Below, piece by piece: positions 34,451 through 45,980 of a stretch of DNA of 64,000 bases (position 1 is its first letter; each line of letters starts with the position of its first letter). The stretch covers positions 86,435,936 to 86,499,935 of the forward strand of contig NC_051071.1 in NCBI RefSeq assembly GCF_004664715.2, given 5' to 3'. This stretch comes from Peromyscus leucopus (Eukaryota; Chordata; Mammalia; Rodentia; Cricetidae). The translations under genes were made by a program, and so were the position numbers. Below the pieces are notes generated by a model. The model searched no databases. It was not told where the DNA came from and saw only the letters and a program-made list of their open reading frames with translations.

Positions 34451-34760
34451 CCAGGCCGGCCGCAGAAATTGCAGCCGCCCGGGCCGGCCCCTCCCGCCTG
34501 CTCGCCCGCCCGCCTTTCCTTCCCCTTTCCTACTTCCTTCCCTCCCCGCGCGGCTCCCGCTTCCCCGCACCCTCGGCCGGCCGGAGCCTCCGCACGCGCA
34601 GGGGTCCGCGTCCCCCTCGTCCCCGGCTGCGGGGCTCCTGGGTCCCCTGGCGCCCGCCGTGCTCACCCTCTCCGCGGGGTTCTCGGGGGACTCGGCTGAG
34701 AAAGGACGGCTGCGCGCCCCTGAACCCGTCACCCATCGCTGGATGCTGTCACCAGCGATG

Positions 34761-36990
34761 ACAACACGCAAGCCGGCGTTCATGTTACTCCAGCTGGAGT
34801 ACAAAAGAACTGCCCACGCTAGCTCTTCCACGACGCAGCCTCGAACCCCCCACCTTCTTGGGGCGGGGAGTGGGGGGGGGGGTCTCAGGACCCAGGAGTT
34901 ACGCGCCCAGCCTCCGGGGTTGTCCTGGGTCAGTGACCTTGAGACCATCAACTGAGGTTTTAGGTTTGCCCTTTCTGGAAAGATACATTATTTATACCTC
35001 CATAGTTGTGAGCAACACAGTGTTTGGACCTAGTAAGTATGCACTGGTAAACCTAAACAGCTAAGCGGGCATCCGCTTGTCTCTGTGCCTAGTCAACCCA
35101 GCAGACCGCTTGGGTCATACTTCTGTTCTGGCAACGGGGACAAACTGAGTCAGCATGAATGCTCGAACTCCTTTAAACAGCTCGGAGTGGGGAAGTGGTA
35201 CTTTACAGAAACTGGAAACATGAGCTTGTTTTTTCCAACGCTGCAATCTACAGCAGTTTCAGGATTTCCTCTAAGAAAAACGAAGCAATTTGGACTTGCT
35301 GTTTCCTTTTTTTTTTTTTTTTAAAGCCGGTTTGTGTTTGGAATTGGATCCAGTTGTAATGATTTACTCGCTGTTTGCTACAAGACTCAGCACTCCTGGC
35401 AAACCCAGGCTTTATCCGTGGGGGCCAGAGTTCCTGCTGCTTGTGGGCACCCGCGGGCCAGGGACAGCTCCTTAGCCAGGGGTGGAGAGCCATGCCTGAA
35501 AGGCCCAGGCTAGGGCTGCTGCGGGATGAGGCTGGGGGAGATGAGGGAGGCAGGGAGGGGAGAGAGGGAGCAGGCAACAGAATAAAAATTTAGATGTTAC
35601 TAAGTTCTGAGAAGAATATGCCAGAACATCCCTCCCCTTTTTTTAGCCCACTTTAATAACAAGATTGGTGTCTTCTGGAGAGGGGGGGGGGGCACGCCAT
35701 CTCCAGAACTCTCAAACCCAAATCGTCTTTGCTGTAGCGTTCTACAACACAGTTTTAAATGAATCATTAAAAGTCAAGTCGCTGTGTGGGGGAGGGGTGT
35801 GCCGGCTTATATTTCCTTGTGGATGCTCTTCCCTTTGTGACCCTTTGATGGTTATCCTTTAGATTTTTGTTTCTCCAGTCTATTATTAGACAAAAGCACC
35901 ACAGAATCCTTGATTCTTAAGACCGGGAATGTGGTGAAAAGAACTATTGGATGGTGTGAATACATAGGATGAGAAAATTCAGTTGAGTCCAGACAGAGAC
36001 CACCAAGTATTGATTTTCAACTTACATATGAGGTTTCTGAATCCTTGTCATTGAAATTGGGTTTACACTGAAAGAAGAAAATATATGAAATTTAAGTCAT
36101 TAGTTCATTAATTATAAACGTTTTTCTGTTGAAAAAAAAAACAAAACATTGTGATAAAGTTCTGGGGTGCATCAGTCTGCAAATGTGGCAGCTTCCTTGT
36201 TGGTGTCCTATAGACAGCATCTCACAGAGGATTTTACTCTAGTGCACAGACATACATGGAGCCACCTCCCCTTGCACGACTGAAGCCACACAAATATCGT
36301 GTGGCATTGTAAGAATGGCCAGGAAAGGAGACTTTCCAGTTGCTTTATCCCAGCTCTGCCCACGCTGTCATCATCAAGAGCTCTTACCTTCCTTGGTCTT
36401 TGTTGCCGGCCAAATGAGGTTTCTGTCGTCTTGAGTTTAAGTATTAAAAAACAAAACAAAAAAATACTGGTCAGAGCAGGTTCTCCAGCAACATGACTGT
36501 TGTGTCCTATGTGTTCACTCAGATGAACTCACACCCCTCATAAAACAAAGACGTGTTAGAGTGGGATCAGCCCTTTGTGCGGAGGCCAGATGGAAGGGGT
36601 TCTAGGCATGTGCGGCAAACTCCTCTGGGGATAGGGGAAGCTGAAGGGCCATTTCCAAACAGTTCTGCATCAGGAGCCTGCTTCCTAACTTCCATTCACT
36701 AAGGAGGTGACTGTAGACAATAGCGACGGAGGGGCCTTGCCTGACAGCAGGCGAAAGCCACACGTCCAAGGTGACTGAAAACTCGGGGCACAAACAAGAA
36801 ACCCAGGAGTGGAAGAAGATGGAGAAAGAATAACCACGAAAAATACCTGAGCAGAATGAACGTTTTAAATGAGAATTCTGAAAACTCTTCAGATAAAGAG
36901 TACGCTGAAAAACTGCTACTTTAACGGTTGCTTCTTTCATGTTACATTTATAAAACGGGAGGATTAATTTAAACTTTAGCCAATGGGATA

Positions 36991-36994
<4 letters not shown>
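34761..36994. other. Unique flank upstream of the promoter
   Basis: No SINE, LTR or L1 recognised. Contains short homopolymer runs (G about 34872-34881, T about 35308-35323, G about 35681-35692). No exon recognised. Confidence 0.5.

Positions 36995-37064
<70 letters not shown>
36995..37064. repeat. (TA)n-(TG)n compound microsatellite
   Basis: About 13 TA units directly followed by about 19 TG units, with GATA-like repeats to about 37095. Confidence 0.97.
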
Positions 37065-37065
<1 letters not shown>

Positions 37066-37231
37066 CAGATATAGATATAGATACACATATATATTCAAGT
37101 AAATTCTAGAATTTTAAGAAGTTACTGGAACATAGAGTGCTACAGATTCTAGAAGACAAAAATTACCCAGATTTTAACCTTTGACACATTCAAATTTTAC
37201 TTATATGCTAAATTGTGTCAGTATTATATTT

Positions 37232-37282
37232 AAAATGTAATTCCATTGTCGCTATTAGCGACAACAATGGAATTACCATTTT
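37232..37282. repeat. Long perfect-arm hairpin
   Basis: AAAATGTAATTCCATTGTCG with CT, a 3-base loop ATT, then AGCGAC, a 3-base bulge and the complement back to CATTTT. The arms are about 22 bases and pair almost completely apart from the bulge and one unpaired C. No transposon family is recognised for it. Confidence 0.9.
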
Positions 37283-38717
37283 GTTTCCCCTTGTTGAGAA
37301 GAACCAGATGGAAGAGAAACTGGGCAAGCAAATGGGAGTCTCTGGGGATCTTGTGGCTGGTATATTTGTGAAAAACATACCCCAGACAAGAGTTAAGAAA
37401 CACTCAGCTTTATTCTCATAATCTCTGTTCTTTGTAAGAGACAATTATTTCTGTTCCTTGTTTTCCTCTGACGAACTGTCTAGAGTATCAAGTGAATAAT
37501 AATGACAAGCCTTATTTATCTGCACCGATCAAAACCAAGTATCATTCTCCCCTCCTCAATTTAGAGGACTCCTTATAATTAACTGATGAGCTGTCCCCAA
37601 GACAGTGCCATTTAGAGTCATTACTGACTCTAATTGGGGAGAAATGCTTCTGGAAAGTTCCAATTAGAGGCATTTTCTGGTGTTCCTGTGCATACATTCA
37701 AAGGAGGTACTGGAGCATTCCTTTTGTTTGGGGGACTTGTAGGTTGGTATGTTGTTTATACTTAGCAGATAATACAAATGAAGCTTCTGTAAGCTTCCGA
37801 GTAACAAGACCACAGGAGGGAACTGAACCACCACACTTTTGCTCTTGCTTATCATTATGATCATGATGATAATGGAAATGGGATATCGTGATGTCATGGA
37901 AAGGAATCCCAGTTCTGCATACAGTTGAAGTGTCTCCATATTTTGTCCTTGTTTATGGTTCTGAGATGATTACTATGTGGGCCAGGACAGGCTGAGAATT
38001 GGCTCCTCCACCTGTATGTTGATTTTCCATTTCTTTATATTCCTGTATGGAGTTCCGAAGAGTTTAGAATTTCAGAACCACCATTTTTGGGATGTTTCCA
38101 CAGGTGCAAGATAGCAGTACGTGCACTGGGTTTAGTTCACGCATCAAACAAATATAGGGAAGAAATTTATCAAAGGCCATCGATAGACAATGCACCATCG
38201 AGTGAGACAGTATCCAGAGACTTCAGAGACAAAGATGAAGGGGTTCATCTTTCTGGTGGGAAGGGGAAACCAGTCAAATCTTTAACTCTGTCCTCTGCAA
38301 TGAAATACATGAAGCTGCATTTTTTCAGAATTTCTGATAATCATTGACTTTTTTAGAAAAAAAAAATGTTAAGGAATAAAGAGGATAAACGTGGTGGTGA
38401 GAACTGGAAGCCAACCTGAGCCTCACGGTGTCACTTTGAGAAAAAAAAGAAAAGAATGAAGTAGGGCCTCCTATTTACAAAACTCACAACAAATATTTGC
38501 AACAAACAAGTAAAAGGTAAACTGAGGGAGTTTGGGGGTCAAAGAATGTGAGGCGAACTCTTAAAGCCCTTGTTTTTTCCTGGAGGACTCAAAACAAAAG
38601 CTCTGATTACACATACTTAAACAAGATAAAATACTGCCACCTGCTGGCCAGAATGAAAAGGCCACTCAGACATCTCAAAGCAAGGGAAAACAAAACAAAA
38701 CCCGAGGAATTCATTCT
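37283..38717. other. Unique repeat-poor flank
   Basis: About 1.4 kb without a recognised repeat. Small inverted repeats at 37612-37633 and 37851-37872. The open frame at 38087-38347 (86 codons, plus) has no recognised domain. Confidence 0.45.
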
Positions 38718-38830
38718 GTCTTTTTTTTTTAAAACAAGGGTCTCCATAGGTAGCCCTAGTTGGCTTGAAATTTTCACAGTCCACCTGTCTCAGCCTGCAA
38801 GGAGCTGAGATTACAGGTTGCACCTGTTTC
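38718..38830 (-). mobile_element. Old B1-like SINE
   Basis: Poly-T, 'agggtctccataggtagccc', 'gtccacctgtctcagcctgc' and 'ggagctgagattacaggttg'. Confidence 0.7.
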
Positions 38831-39229
38831 AAGCAAGCCTCCCCATGCTAGGCAAACACTACCAAGTTAGCCATAGCTCCCGCCTGCTCAATATCTACTA
38901 ATCATGCTAAGAAGAGAGTTAATGCACTTCTTGTATTCACATTCCGGACTATTAAATGGCACACCAGCACCAGGTAGATGATACCAGAATACTCAGCTCT
39001 ACCCCAACCGTGCATGTGGAGCACTGTCAACAGGTGCACAATTAAAGTCCTGCTGTAACAATCATAAACGATGCCCAGGCCTGTCTCCGAAGTGTGTGTT
39101 CCAATCTCTCCTTCCAGGTTTTCTTGAGTTACTGCTTCACTCAAAAACCTCAGGAGGCAACACCCGAGACACTTCAGGTTTCTCTCATACTCTCCATGGA
39201 ATCCATTACCAAGTCAGTTTGACTTCCTA
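38831..39229. other. Unique sequence
   Basis: Nothing recognised. Confidence 0.4.
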
Positions 39230-39380
39230 CATTTGTTGTTGTTTTGAGACAGGGTTTCTCTGTAGCCTTGGCTGTCCTAGAACTCACTCTGTAGACCAGG
39301 CGCAGATTTGCCTGCCTCTGCCTCTGCCTCTGCCTCCGGAGTGTCGGAGTTAAAGGCGTGCACTCCCACTGCCCAGCTTC
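39230..39380 (-). mobile_element. B1 SINE
   Basis: 'gagacagggtttctctgtag', 'tagaactcactctgtagacc' and 'aaaggcgtgcactcccactg', with a small CTCTGC expansion at 39316-39335. Confidence 0.92.
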
Positions 39381-39944
39381 CATTGTTCCTGTTTGGATAG
39401 CACTACTTTACATTATAAAGACCTCTTGCTCATAGCAGAAAAATGTTGACAAGCAATTAGAAATTATCACAGCTTAATGAAATACATTAGTTTAATGAAT
39501 GGATAGAACATCCTGAATTATTGATGATCTTAAATACAGGCTACTCTCTGTTGTTGGAATATTCAAATATTCACACAGTTAATTATTTGTTCATATTTCT
39601 TTCCTATATGTTGTGCTAAGACTAGAAAACATACTTGTTTTCTTCCTAACTGCCTCCTGGGCTCAGCTATGCAAATCACGGCACCCACTAATTTGGAAGC
39701 AATCTGTCTTTAGGATGGTATCGTATTTGGGAAGCTTCTGTGAGATGCTGACCTAGCTGTTTTCTGGATCTATGGCTGATATTTGGTGTTTCATCGTTTG
39801 TTCTTCCTTTCGCCAGGGCATCTGTTACCTTTAAAAATAAAGTTTCCTTTTCATGGAACCTTTGAAACTTCCACAAAGTGAGAAGTAGAATGACCCGATG
39901 ACATAAAACAACCAGAAACACAACCCACCCTTTCTTTGCCTCAG
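39381..39944. other. Unique AT-rich sequence
   Basis: Nothing recognised. Confidence 0.4.
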
Positions 39945-40160
39945 GTTTCTCTCTCTCTTTTTATGTTATGTGCACATGTGCTTGCCTACATGCATGTCTG
40001 GGCCCCATGTGCCTGGTGCTCTCGGAGGCCACAAGGGGACGCCATACCCGTTGGAACTGGAGTAACACATTGTGAGCTGCCATGTGGGTATGGAACTTAG
40101 CCATGGGTCCTCTGAGAGAGGAGCAAACATTCCTAACCTCTAGGCCATTGCTTCTGTCCC
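39945..40160 (-). mobile_element. B3 SINE
   Basis: 'tgtgcacatgtgcttgccta', 'tgtgagctgccatgtgggta' and 'ctctaggccattgcttctgt', reverse orientation. Confidence 0.75.
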
Positions 40161-40164
40161 CGTT

Positions 40165-40350
40165 CCTCTTGAGACAAGATTTCACGATGCGGCCCTCACT
40201 GGCCTGAACGCTGCTATGTTGACCAGTCCATCCTTGAACTCAGTCACGCTACGATGCAGGCCAGGACAGTCTTCTTATGTAACCCCAGCTGGCGTCAGGT
40301 TCACAGTCCTGCCTCTACTGCCCAGGTGCTGGCATTACAGGTGAGCATAC
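40165..40350 (-). mobile_element. B4/B1-like SINE
   Basis: 'ttgagacaagatttcacgat', 'ccatccttgaactcagtcac' and 'ggtgctggcattacaggtga'. Confidence 0.6.
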
Positions 40351-40574
40351 CTTCCATCCCTACCACCCCGCCACCCTGTGCCTAGCTCTGTGTTTTTAAC
40401 TTTTCCCCCAGTCATTTTGGCTTCTACACAGACTCATTCATCAATAGAAAGGGTTCTGATTTCTTGCCTTGTTGAGAAATTAAATTCTATATTCAATTTA
40501 AAGTTCTGCAAAAATCAATTACATTACACACACTATGCCAAATATTTTTCAAATAAATCTAAATTCAATTCAAT

Positions 40575-40800
40575 GACTGTGAGGACTAATTTTATGTGTC
40601 AGCTTCCCTGGACCATAGATTACCCAGACATTTGGTTAAAAATGATTTTGCCCTGCCTGTGAGAGTGTTTCTGATGGGACTGACATTCAAATAGGCCCAC
40701 CCCATCTCTGCAGGGCCCCCCGCTAATAAACCTATGACACTCAACTCTGACTATAACTACATATAACTCCTGGGTGTCTGTATTTTTTTAACACAGACTT
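40575..40800 (+). repeat. Medium-reiterated mammalian repeat, unclassified
   Basis: 'tgtgaggactaattttatgt', 'cccagacatttggttaaaaa' and 'gtgagagtgtttctgatggg' form a pattern widespread in mammals. I am not sure of the family name. Confidence 0.5.
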
Positions 40801-40941
40801 GCTATGTGAGCCATCCTGGTTTGGCACTTGGGACTTCCGGCCTCAGCAGAGTTCTAAGGGTCTAGATGTACACCACCCCCCTTTCCAATATCTTCTACAA
40901 TTCTGTCACTGACTTCTGGCTTTTCCTCTGTTGGAACTCTC

Positions 40942-41465
40942 ACCAAAGTGTCATTTTTTTCTCTTTGTTCTTTGGGGGAAGGGGCTGCCACCCAGCTCCC
41001 AAATAAATGCACGGAGGCTTATTCTTTCTTATGAATGCCTGGCCTTAGCTTGGTTTGTTTATTGCCAGCTTTTAACTTATCCTGTCTACCTTTTACCTCT
41101 TGTCTTTTATCTTTCTCTATTTCTATATACCTTTCTTTACTTCTTACTCTGTGGCTTGATGTGTATCTGGGTAGCTGGCCCCTGGTATCCTCTCTCCTCC
41201 TCTTGCCCCTTGATCTTTTTGCCCCAGATTTCTCCTCCTATTTATTCTCTCTGCCTGCCAGCCCCACATATTCCTCTCTCCTGCCTTGCTATTGGCCATT
41301 CAACTCTTTATTAGATCAATCAGGTGTTTAGGCAGGCACAGTAACATAGCTTTACAGAGTTAAACAACTGCAACATAAAAGAATGCAACACACCTTCGCA
41401 TCATTAAACAAAGGTTCCACAGCACAGACAAATGCAGCACATCTTTAACTAATATTCCACAACAA
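40942..41465 (-). mobile_element. ERVK-type LTR, family A (copy 2)
   Basis: On the minus strand it starts TGTTGTGGAATATT at 41465. Near the other end it has the family signature 'acccagctcccaaataaatg' on the plus strand, with 'ctatttattctctctgcctg' and 'attagatcaatcaggtgttt' between. No convincing 6-base duplication was found, and the U5 end is somewhat eroded. Confidence 0.85.
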
Positions 41466-41775
41466 CAACATCATCAATGAGCTAATAAGTGTAATATAAG
41501 ATAACATCTCCCACCACACCAGGGGGTCCTCTGTTCCCTCATATAGGTGACACTGCCCCTTCCTGGTTCCTCTCCTGCATGCTCTCTGGTTATGCCTCCT
41601 TCACCAAGGCTGTTACCTCCCCTAACCCCAAGTCCCTGCTTGCTAAGATGATGCTGCCACCCTACTGCTCTTTGCAGAAGTCCTGTGAATCCCAGGCTAC
41701 ACAGATGGTACAAATCGGGACCAATAATCCGATAATCCAGACCTTCAGCTTAGAGTCTGCTGTCTTCTGGATGCT
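41466..41775. other. Unique sequence between LTR and SINE
   Basis: Nothing recognised. Confidence 0.4.
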
Positions 41776-41790
41776 TCCTCCTCAGCTCTT

Positions 41791-41947
41791 TTTTTTTTTT
41801 GGTTTTTTCGAGACAGGGTTTCTCTGTGTAGCTTTGCGCCTTTCCTGGAACTCACTTGGTAGCCCAGACTGGCCTCGAACTCACAGAGATCCACCTGCCT
41901 CTGCCTCCCGAGTGCTGGGATTAAAGGCGTGCACCACCACGCCCAGC
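41791..41947 (-). mobile_element. B1 SINE with perfect 15-base target duplication
   Basis: Reverse cricetid B1 with 'tttgcgcctttcctggaact'. It is flanked by TCCTCCTCAGCTCTT at 41776-41790 and again at 41948-41962 without mismatch, so it is a young insertion. Confidence 0.97.
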
Positions 41948-42059
41948 TCCTCCTCAGCTCTTAAAAACCGGTATCCTCTTCTTCTTAACCTGTTCTCACC
42001 CATGGTGCCTGTCTCAGCGCTGGCACTCTGCATCAAGTTTGCTTTAAGAATGAAAATCC

Positions 42060-42255
42060 ACTGGGTGGTCGGTGGTGGCACAAGCCTTTAACCCCAACAC
42101 TCGGGGAGGCAGAGGCAGGTGGATCTCTGTGAGTTCGGGGCCAGCTTGGGCTACAGAGTGAGTTCCAGAAAAGGCTCCAAAGCTACACAGAGAAACCCTG
42201 TCTCAAACAAACAAACAAACAAACAAAACCAAACAACAATAACAACCACAAAAGA
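42060..42255 (+). mobile_element. B1 SINE with target duplication
   Basis: Plus-strand B1 with 'gctccaaagctacacagaga' and a (CAAA)n tail. Flanked by AGAATGAAAATCC (42047-42059) and AGAACGAAAATCC (42256-42268), one mismatch. Confidence 0.95.
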
Positions 42256-42268
42256 AGAACGAAAATCC

Positions 42269-42911
42269 TCATGGTGTTCCGGCCAGGGGTACCCAAACCT
42301 GAACCCACATCTCCTGTATTCTCAATACTGCGCTGCTGCAACAGACAGGGTCACCATAGGAAGGCGATGGCTTGTCACCTCAGACATCCTGCCACCGCCT
42401 CCTAGTCTTCACCTCTGAGGACACACAGAAGCTGTCTGCACAGAAGTGAGGTGCCAGGGATGCAGTTGGAGGGAGACGCCACACTGTCGACGCATTTCTT
42501 GTTTGGGTTTCTAGACTCAGGCCTTTGTCTTCTAAAACTAAAGACTTAGTGCCTTTGCTTGTCTCTTCCACTCTGATGGGAAATTGAAGGAGAAGCGGGG
42601 ATGGGGGGGGTGCAGATTGCTCAGGTGATGAGCTAACAGCACAGTTTAAACTACTCTAGAAATAAAAAGGAGACATTGAAAACTTCCACTTTTGCTTGCC
42701 TACCATAGCATGAAACCACAACCATCAGTACAGATGTGTGCAGAGGTAGAAATGAAATATTAATACAGCTGCCAGGAGAGTACAGAGACCACAGCTCACC
42801 TCCAGCTTGCATTATACAGACTTTGAGATCTTCAGATCTGGTTGGGGAGACAGACAAATCGAGATAATTACATTTCAAAATGCAAATGATTCATGATGGC
42901 AATATAAAATA
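42269..42911. other. Unique sequence
   Basis: Nothing recognised. Confidence 0.4.
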
Positions 42912-43125
42912 CTAAAGGGGGGTGGGTGGAGAGAGGGCTCAGCAGTTCAGATGGCTTGCTGTTCTTGCAAAGGACCCAAGTTCAATTCCCGGCACCCACA
43001 TCAGGAGGCTCTAAAGGAGCCAGTGTCTTCCTCTGGCTTCCACAGGAACCTGTATACACTCATGTGTGTATAGGCACACAGACACATGGATAACAAATAA
43101 CAAACATGTGCAAAGGAAATATTTA
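42912..43125 (+). mobile_element. B3 SINE
   Basis: 'agagagggctcagcagttca', 'ttcaattcccggcacccaca' and 'ctctggcttccacaggaacc'. Confidence 0.9.
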
Positions 43126-43208
43126 AAGGTAGTAGGTGTTTTTCAAGTGAAGTATATAAATATGTACTGTTTGTGAAATGTCAAATCACTTTGGTTCACA
43201 GATTTTCT

Positions 43209-43212
<4 letters not shown>

Positions 43213-43251
<39 letters not shown>

Positions 43252-43372
43252 AGGCAGTTTCTACTATGTAGCCCAGGCTAATCTCAAACTCACAATCAGG
43301 GTGCCTGAGTCCACTGAGTGATGGGATTACAGGTGTGCACCACTATGTCTAGCTGAGTTCAGTCCTGAAAGA
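43213..43372 (-). mobile_element. Old B1-like SINE with a 36-base T run
   Basis: Long poly-T, 'ctactatgtagcccaggcta', 'gggattacaggtgtgcacca'. Confidence 0.8.
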
Positions 43373-43518
43373 TGAGTTGGGTACATAAGAAGTGAGGATG
43401 GTTGAGGCATAATACAACACATGAAATTAGGAAGAAAGGAAAGCCCAAACATGGATATATGTGTGCATGTCTGTCTTCAGTGAGCAAACTGAGCAATGGA
43501 AGAGTGGAATGTTCCGGC

Positions 43519-43740
43519 TTAGGGACACTGTGAATAAAAACTGTACTCCCTAGGCAATGATGTCAAGGCCAAAGTCATGTTGTAGCTCCTTCCACATTTC
43601 AGGAGGTAAAACAACGTGGAGGATCTTGGCCTGCATAAGGAGCATTCTTGTCGGACATGAACAGGATTTATTGGCTGTAGGTTCTGTGCACATTTCCTTC
43701 TTACAGCTGTGCCACAGTGTTCACAGTGTTGCAAAAGCCC
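43519..43740 (-). other. Unrecognised protein-like stretch
   Basis: On the minus strand one frame reads 71 residues containing the Cys-His cluster CEHC...CAQ, and a second frame in the same DNA reads RMLLMQAKILHVVLPPEMWK followed by about a dozen more residues before a stop at 43558-43560. Either could be part of a decayed retrocopy, since both are open longer than the surroundings, but I do not recognise a family. Chance is a fair alternative. Confidence 0.15.
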
Positions 43741-43804
43741 CCATTTGTGATCCTTTCTCTAGGTGTGGATGCAGAAGAGCCCCCCTGCCTGCCTCCTGAC
43801 TCTT

Positions 43805-43918
43805 AATAATGCCTGGCTCTGTAGGCCAGGTGGACCTGGAACTTACTGTGTGGTGCAGACGGGCCTCAAACTAACGGCAATCCTCTGCCTTCGCTTCTCA
43901 GGTACTAGGATGCATGGG
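43805..43918 (-). mobile_element. Degenerate B1-like SINE
   Basis: 'ctggctctgtaggccaggtg', 'gggcctcaaactaacggcaa', 'ggtactaggatgcatgg'. Confidence 0.55.
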
Positions 43919-43924
43919 TTAGTT

Positions 43925-44290
43925 TTGTTAACCTTACACAAACTAGTGTCATCTGGGGAAAGAAACTTCAGCTGCGGAATTGCCTCTGTCAGGTCAGCCG
44001 GAGGGCGTGTCTATGGGGCATCTTCTTGATTAATGAATGATTGATGCGAGAGGGCCCTGCCCACTGTGGGCAGTGTCTCCATCTGACAGATGGTCTGGGT
44101 TGTATAAAAAAAGCAAACAATGAACCCTGGAGAGCGTGCCAGTAAATAGTGTTCTTCCATGGTTTCTGCTTCAGTCCCTGCTTGGAATTCCCACCGTGGA
44201 TCCCTCAGGGATGGGCTGTAACCTGTGAGCCAAACAATCCCTTTATGTCATTGCCAGCAGACTCGGGTCAGTTAAGATTTCTTAAAGGGA
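43925..44290 (+). repeat. Medium-reiterated rodent repeat, unclassified
   Basis: 'atctggggaaagaaacttca', 'cttgattaatgaatgattga', 'ccctgcccactgtgggcagt', 'gggctgtaacctgtgagcca' appear in the order found in many rodent loci. It ends just before the retroviral gag sequence. Confidence 0.6.
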
Positions 44291-44328
44291 GGAATCAGTT
44301 AAGAGAAAGTTTTTTTCCCACATTAAAA

Positions 44329-45980
44329 ATGGGAAACATTTTTACAATGCAGAGAGTTTGGTCTCCCCTTTGATAATACGATGATGATAGATGGTCTGAA
44401 AATGGAATGACTAAGTGAGAGGATAATTAATGTTGATGGGATTTATGTAATGTCAATTATAAATATTATTTGTTTGATCATTTCTGTTTTATCATTTAAA
44501 AAGTTGGTTAGTATGAGGGCCAAGATAAAAGTTCTAGAAAAACCTGTTAAAACAGATCATAGAGATATTCAGACCAAAACAGAAGAATTTAAGAGAGAAC
44601 CAATCTCAATATTGCATTATAAGGGTACAGAGAAACAGCCTAAGGCTTTCAAAAAGCCAACCTTAATCCAGTAACCTTACAGGAACTGCCAAATGATAGA
44701 TATCCCTAAGACTTTGTAAGAGCGGAATGGACTCCTGTGGAAATGTTAGAGTTGAGGAGATTCAAGGAAGCAATAGTCTCATATGGTATGCAATCACCTT
44801 TTGGGAAGCAGATGTTAAACCATGGTCAACTTGTAATAGAATTATCCCTCAATACTGGAGAGATTTGGTTACAGTGGTCTTAGAGGTTGGTCCCCAATTA
44901 CAATGGAGGACCTGGTGGAAGAATGAGTTTAAGATCATTGAACAAGGAAGTAGGACTAGAGGTATGGAAATTTCCCAGGATCAACTTCTTGGAGAAGGTG
45001 ATTGTGCTGGTATACAAAGACAATCTTTATTTGATGATCACACCGTAGCTTTATGTTAAATGGCAGCCTTGAATACTTGAGAGAGAATTGAAGAAGTAGG
45101 GGGAAAAAATGAGTCATTTACAAAAGTTACACAGGGCTCCAAAGAAACCTTCACTGATTCCTTACAAAGATTGACTTCAGCAGTAAATAGAATGATACCA
45201 AATTCAGAAGCTAGGCAGATAGTAATTGAATCTCTGGCTTTTGAAAATGCTAATGCACAATGCAAAAAGGTAATTAGGCCATTAAAGGCACAATCAGCAC
45301 CCTTGGAAGAATAGATCCAAGATACAATAAATATTGAATCTCATTACCATGATAATACTTGAATAGGAGAGGTGATTTTCAGAGGTTTGAAGAAAAATAA
45401 TAATGTCAAATGTTTCAATTGTAGTAAACAAGGTCACTTAAAAAAGGGACTGTGAACAGGGCATTCCTAGAAACAATAGTTTTTGAAGGAATAATCTTAA
45501 CAGAACAACCCTCACTTCTGGAATATGAAGAAGGTATGGTATAAACAGAAATTGGACTAATGAATGTAGATCAACAAGGGACAGACAAGGTAATCCTTTG
45601 CCTTTGCCATCAGGAAAACTCTCAGAGGGGCCTCTCATAGGCCCCCATGGCAAATTCAGTTCAGTCCTCTCCTGACATCATAGAAGAAACCCCTTCCCAT
45701 AGCAATTAAATAAACAAATGCCTATTGTAAAAAAAACAAAACAAAAAACAAACAAACAAACAACAACAACAAAACCATACTGTTCTGGAAGATAGAACAC
45801 CTTTAGAAAATAAAATAAAAATTTAAAGAGAAACCACAAATCAAAATTGACAAAGATTAGATTTGGAAACTCTCCAAACTTAGGGTTTGGGAAAGGGCTT
45901 TGTTTTTGCCATTCCAGGAAAAGAAAAACCATCTTCAGGAATTTAAAGACCTTTGGACAGGTAAGCATCCAAAGAACAAG
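44329..45980 (+). pseudogene. Endogenous retrovirus gag (and following) remnant, class II
   Basis: Remnant of a betaretrovirus-like (ERVK/class II) provirus, decayed and not functional. A possible gag start is the ATG at 44329, which codes Met-Gly-Asn, fitting an N-myristoylated matrix protein, but the frame stops after 14 codons. A capsid-like part follows at about 44727-45310, with the major homology region seen as QGSKETFTDSLQRLTSAV at about 45129-45182. A first zinc knuckle reads CFNCSKQGH at about 45412-45438; its last cysteine falls out of frame at an A run (45440-45445). A second, degraded knuckle-like segment with NWTNECRSTRD lies at about 45550-45585. Two knuckles are typical of class II. 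Stops interrupt the capsid frame at 45057, 45078 and about 45312. Beyond 45.7 kb a (CAAA)n-rich stretch and decayed internal sequence follow. The 5' LTR is absent; the upstream neighbour is an unrelated repeat. Confidence 0.82.

Larger units (their letters stand above)
33400..34760. promoter_or_regulatory. CpG island promoter of a host gene
   Basis: About 1.35 kb of very GC-rich DNA with dense CpG, sharply different from the CpG-poor flanks. It is the only such island in the window. It contains a YY1-type motif and a canonical 5' splice site, both on the minus strand, so the main transcript should run leftward. There is no TATA box at an obvious place, as usual for such promoters. Simple GC-rich repeats (CTC, CTCCTCCCG) and a G-quadruplex tract lie inside. 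Gene identity is not recognised. A plus-strand partner transcript is possible but I see no good plus-strand splice donor. Confidence 0.93.

Noticed and set aside
38087..38347. 86-codon plus-strand frame as a possible exon
   Set aside because: A weak acceptor-like 'tgtttccacag' precedes it, but there is no donor, no recognised domain and no related frame nearby.
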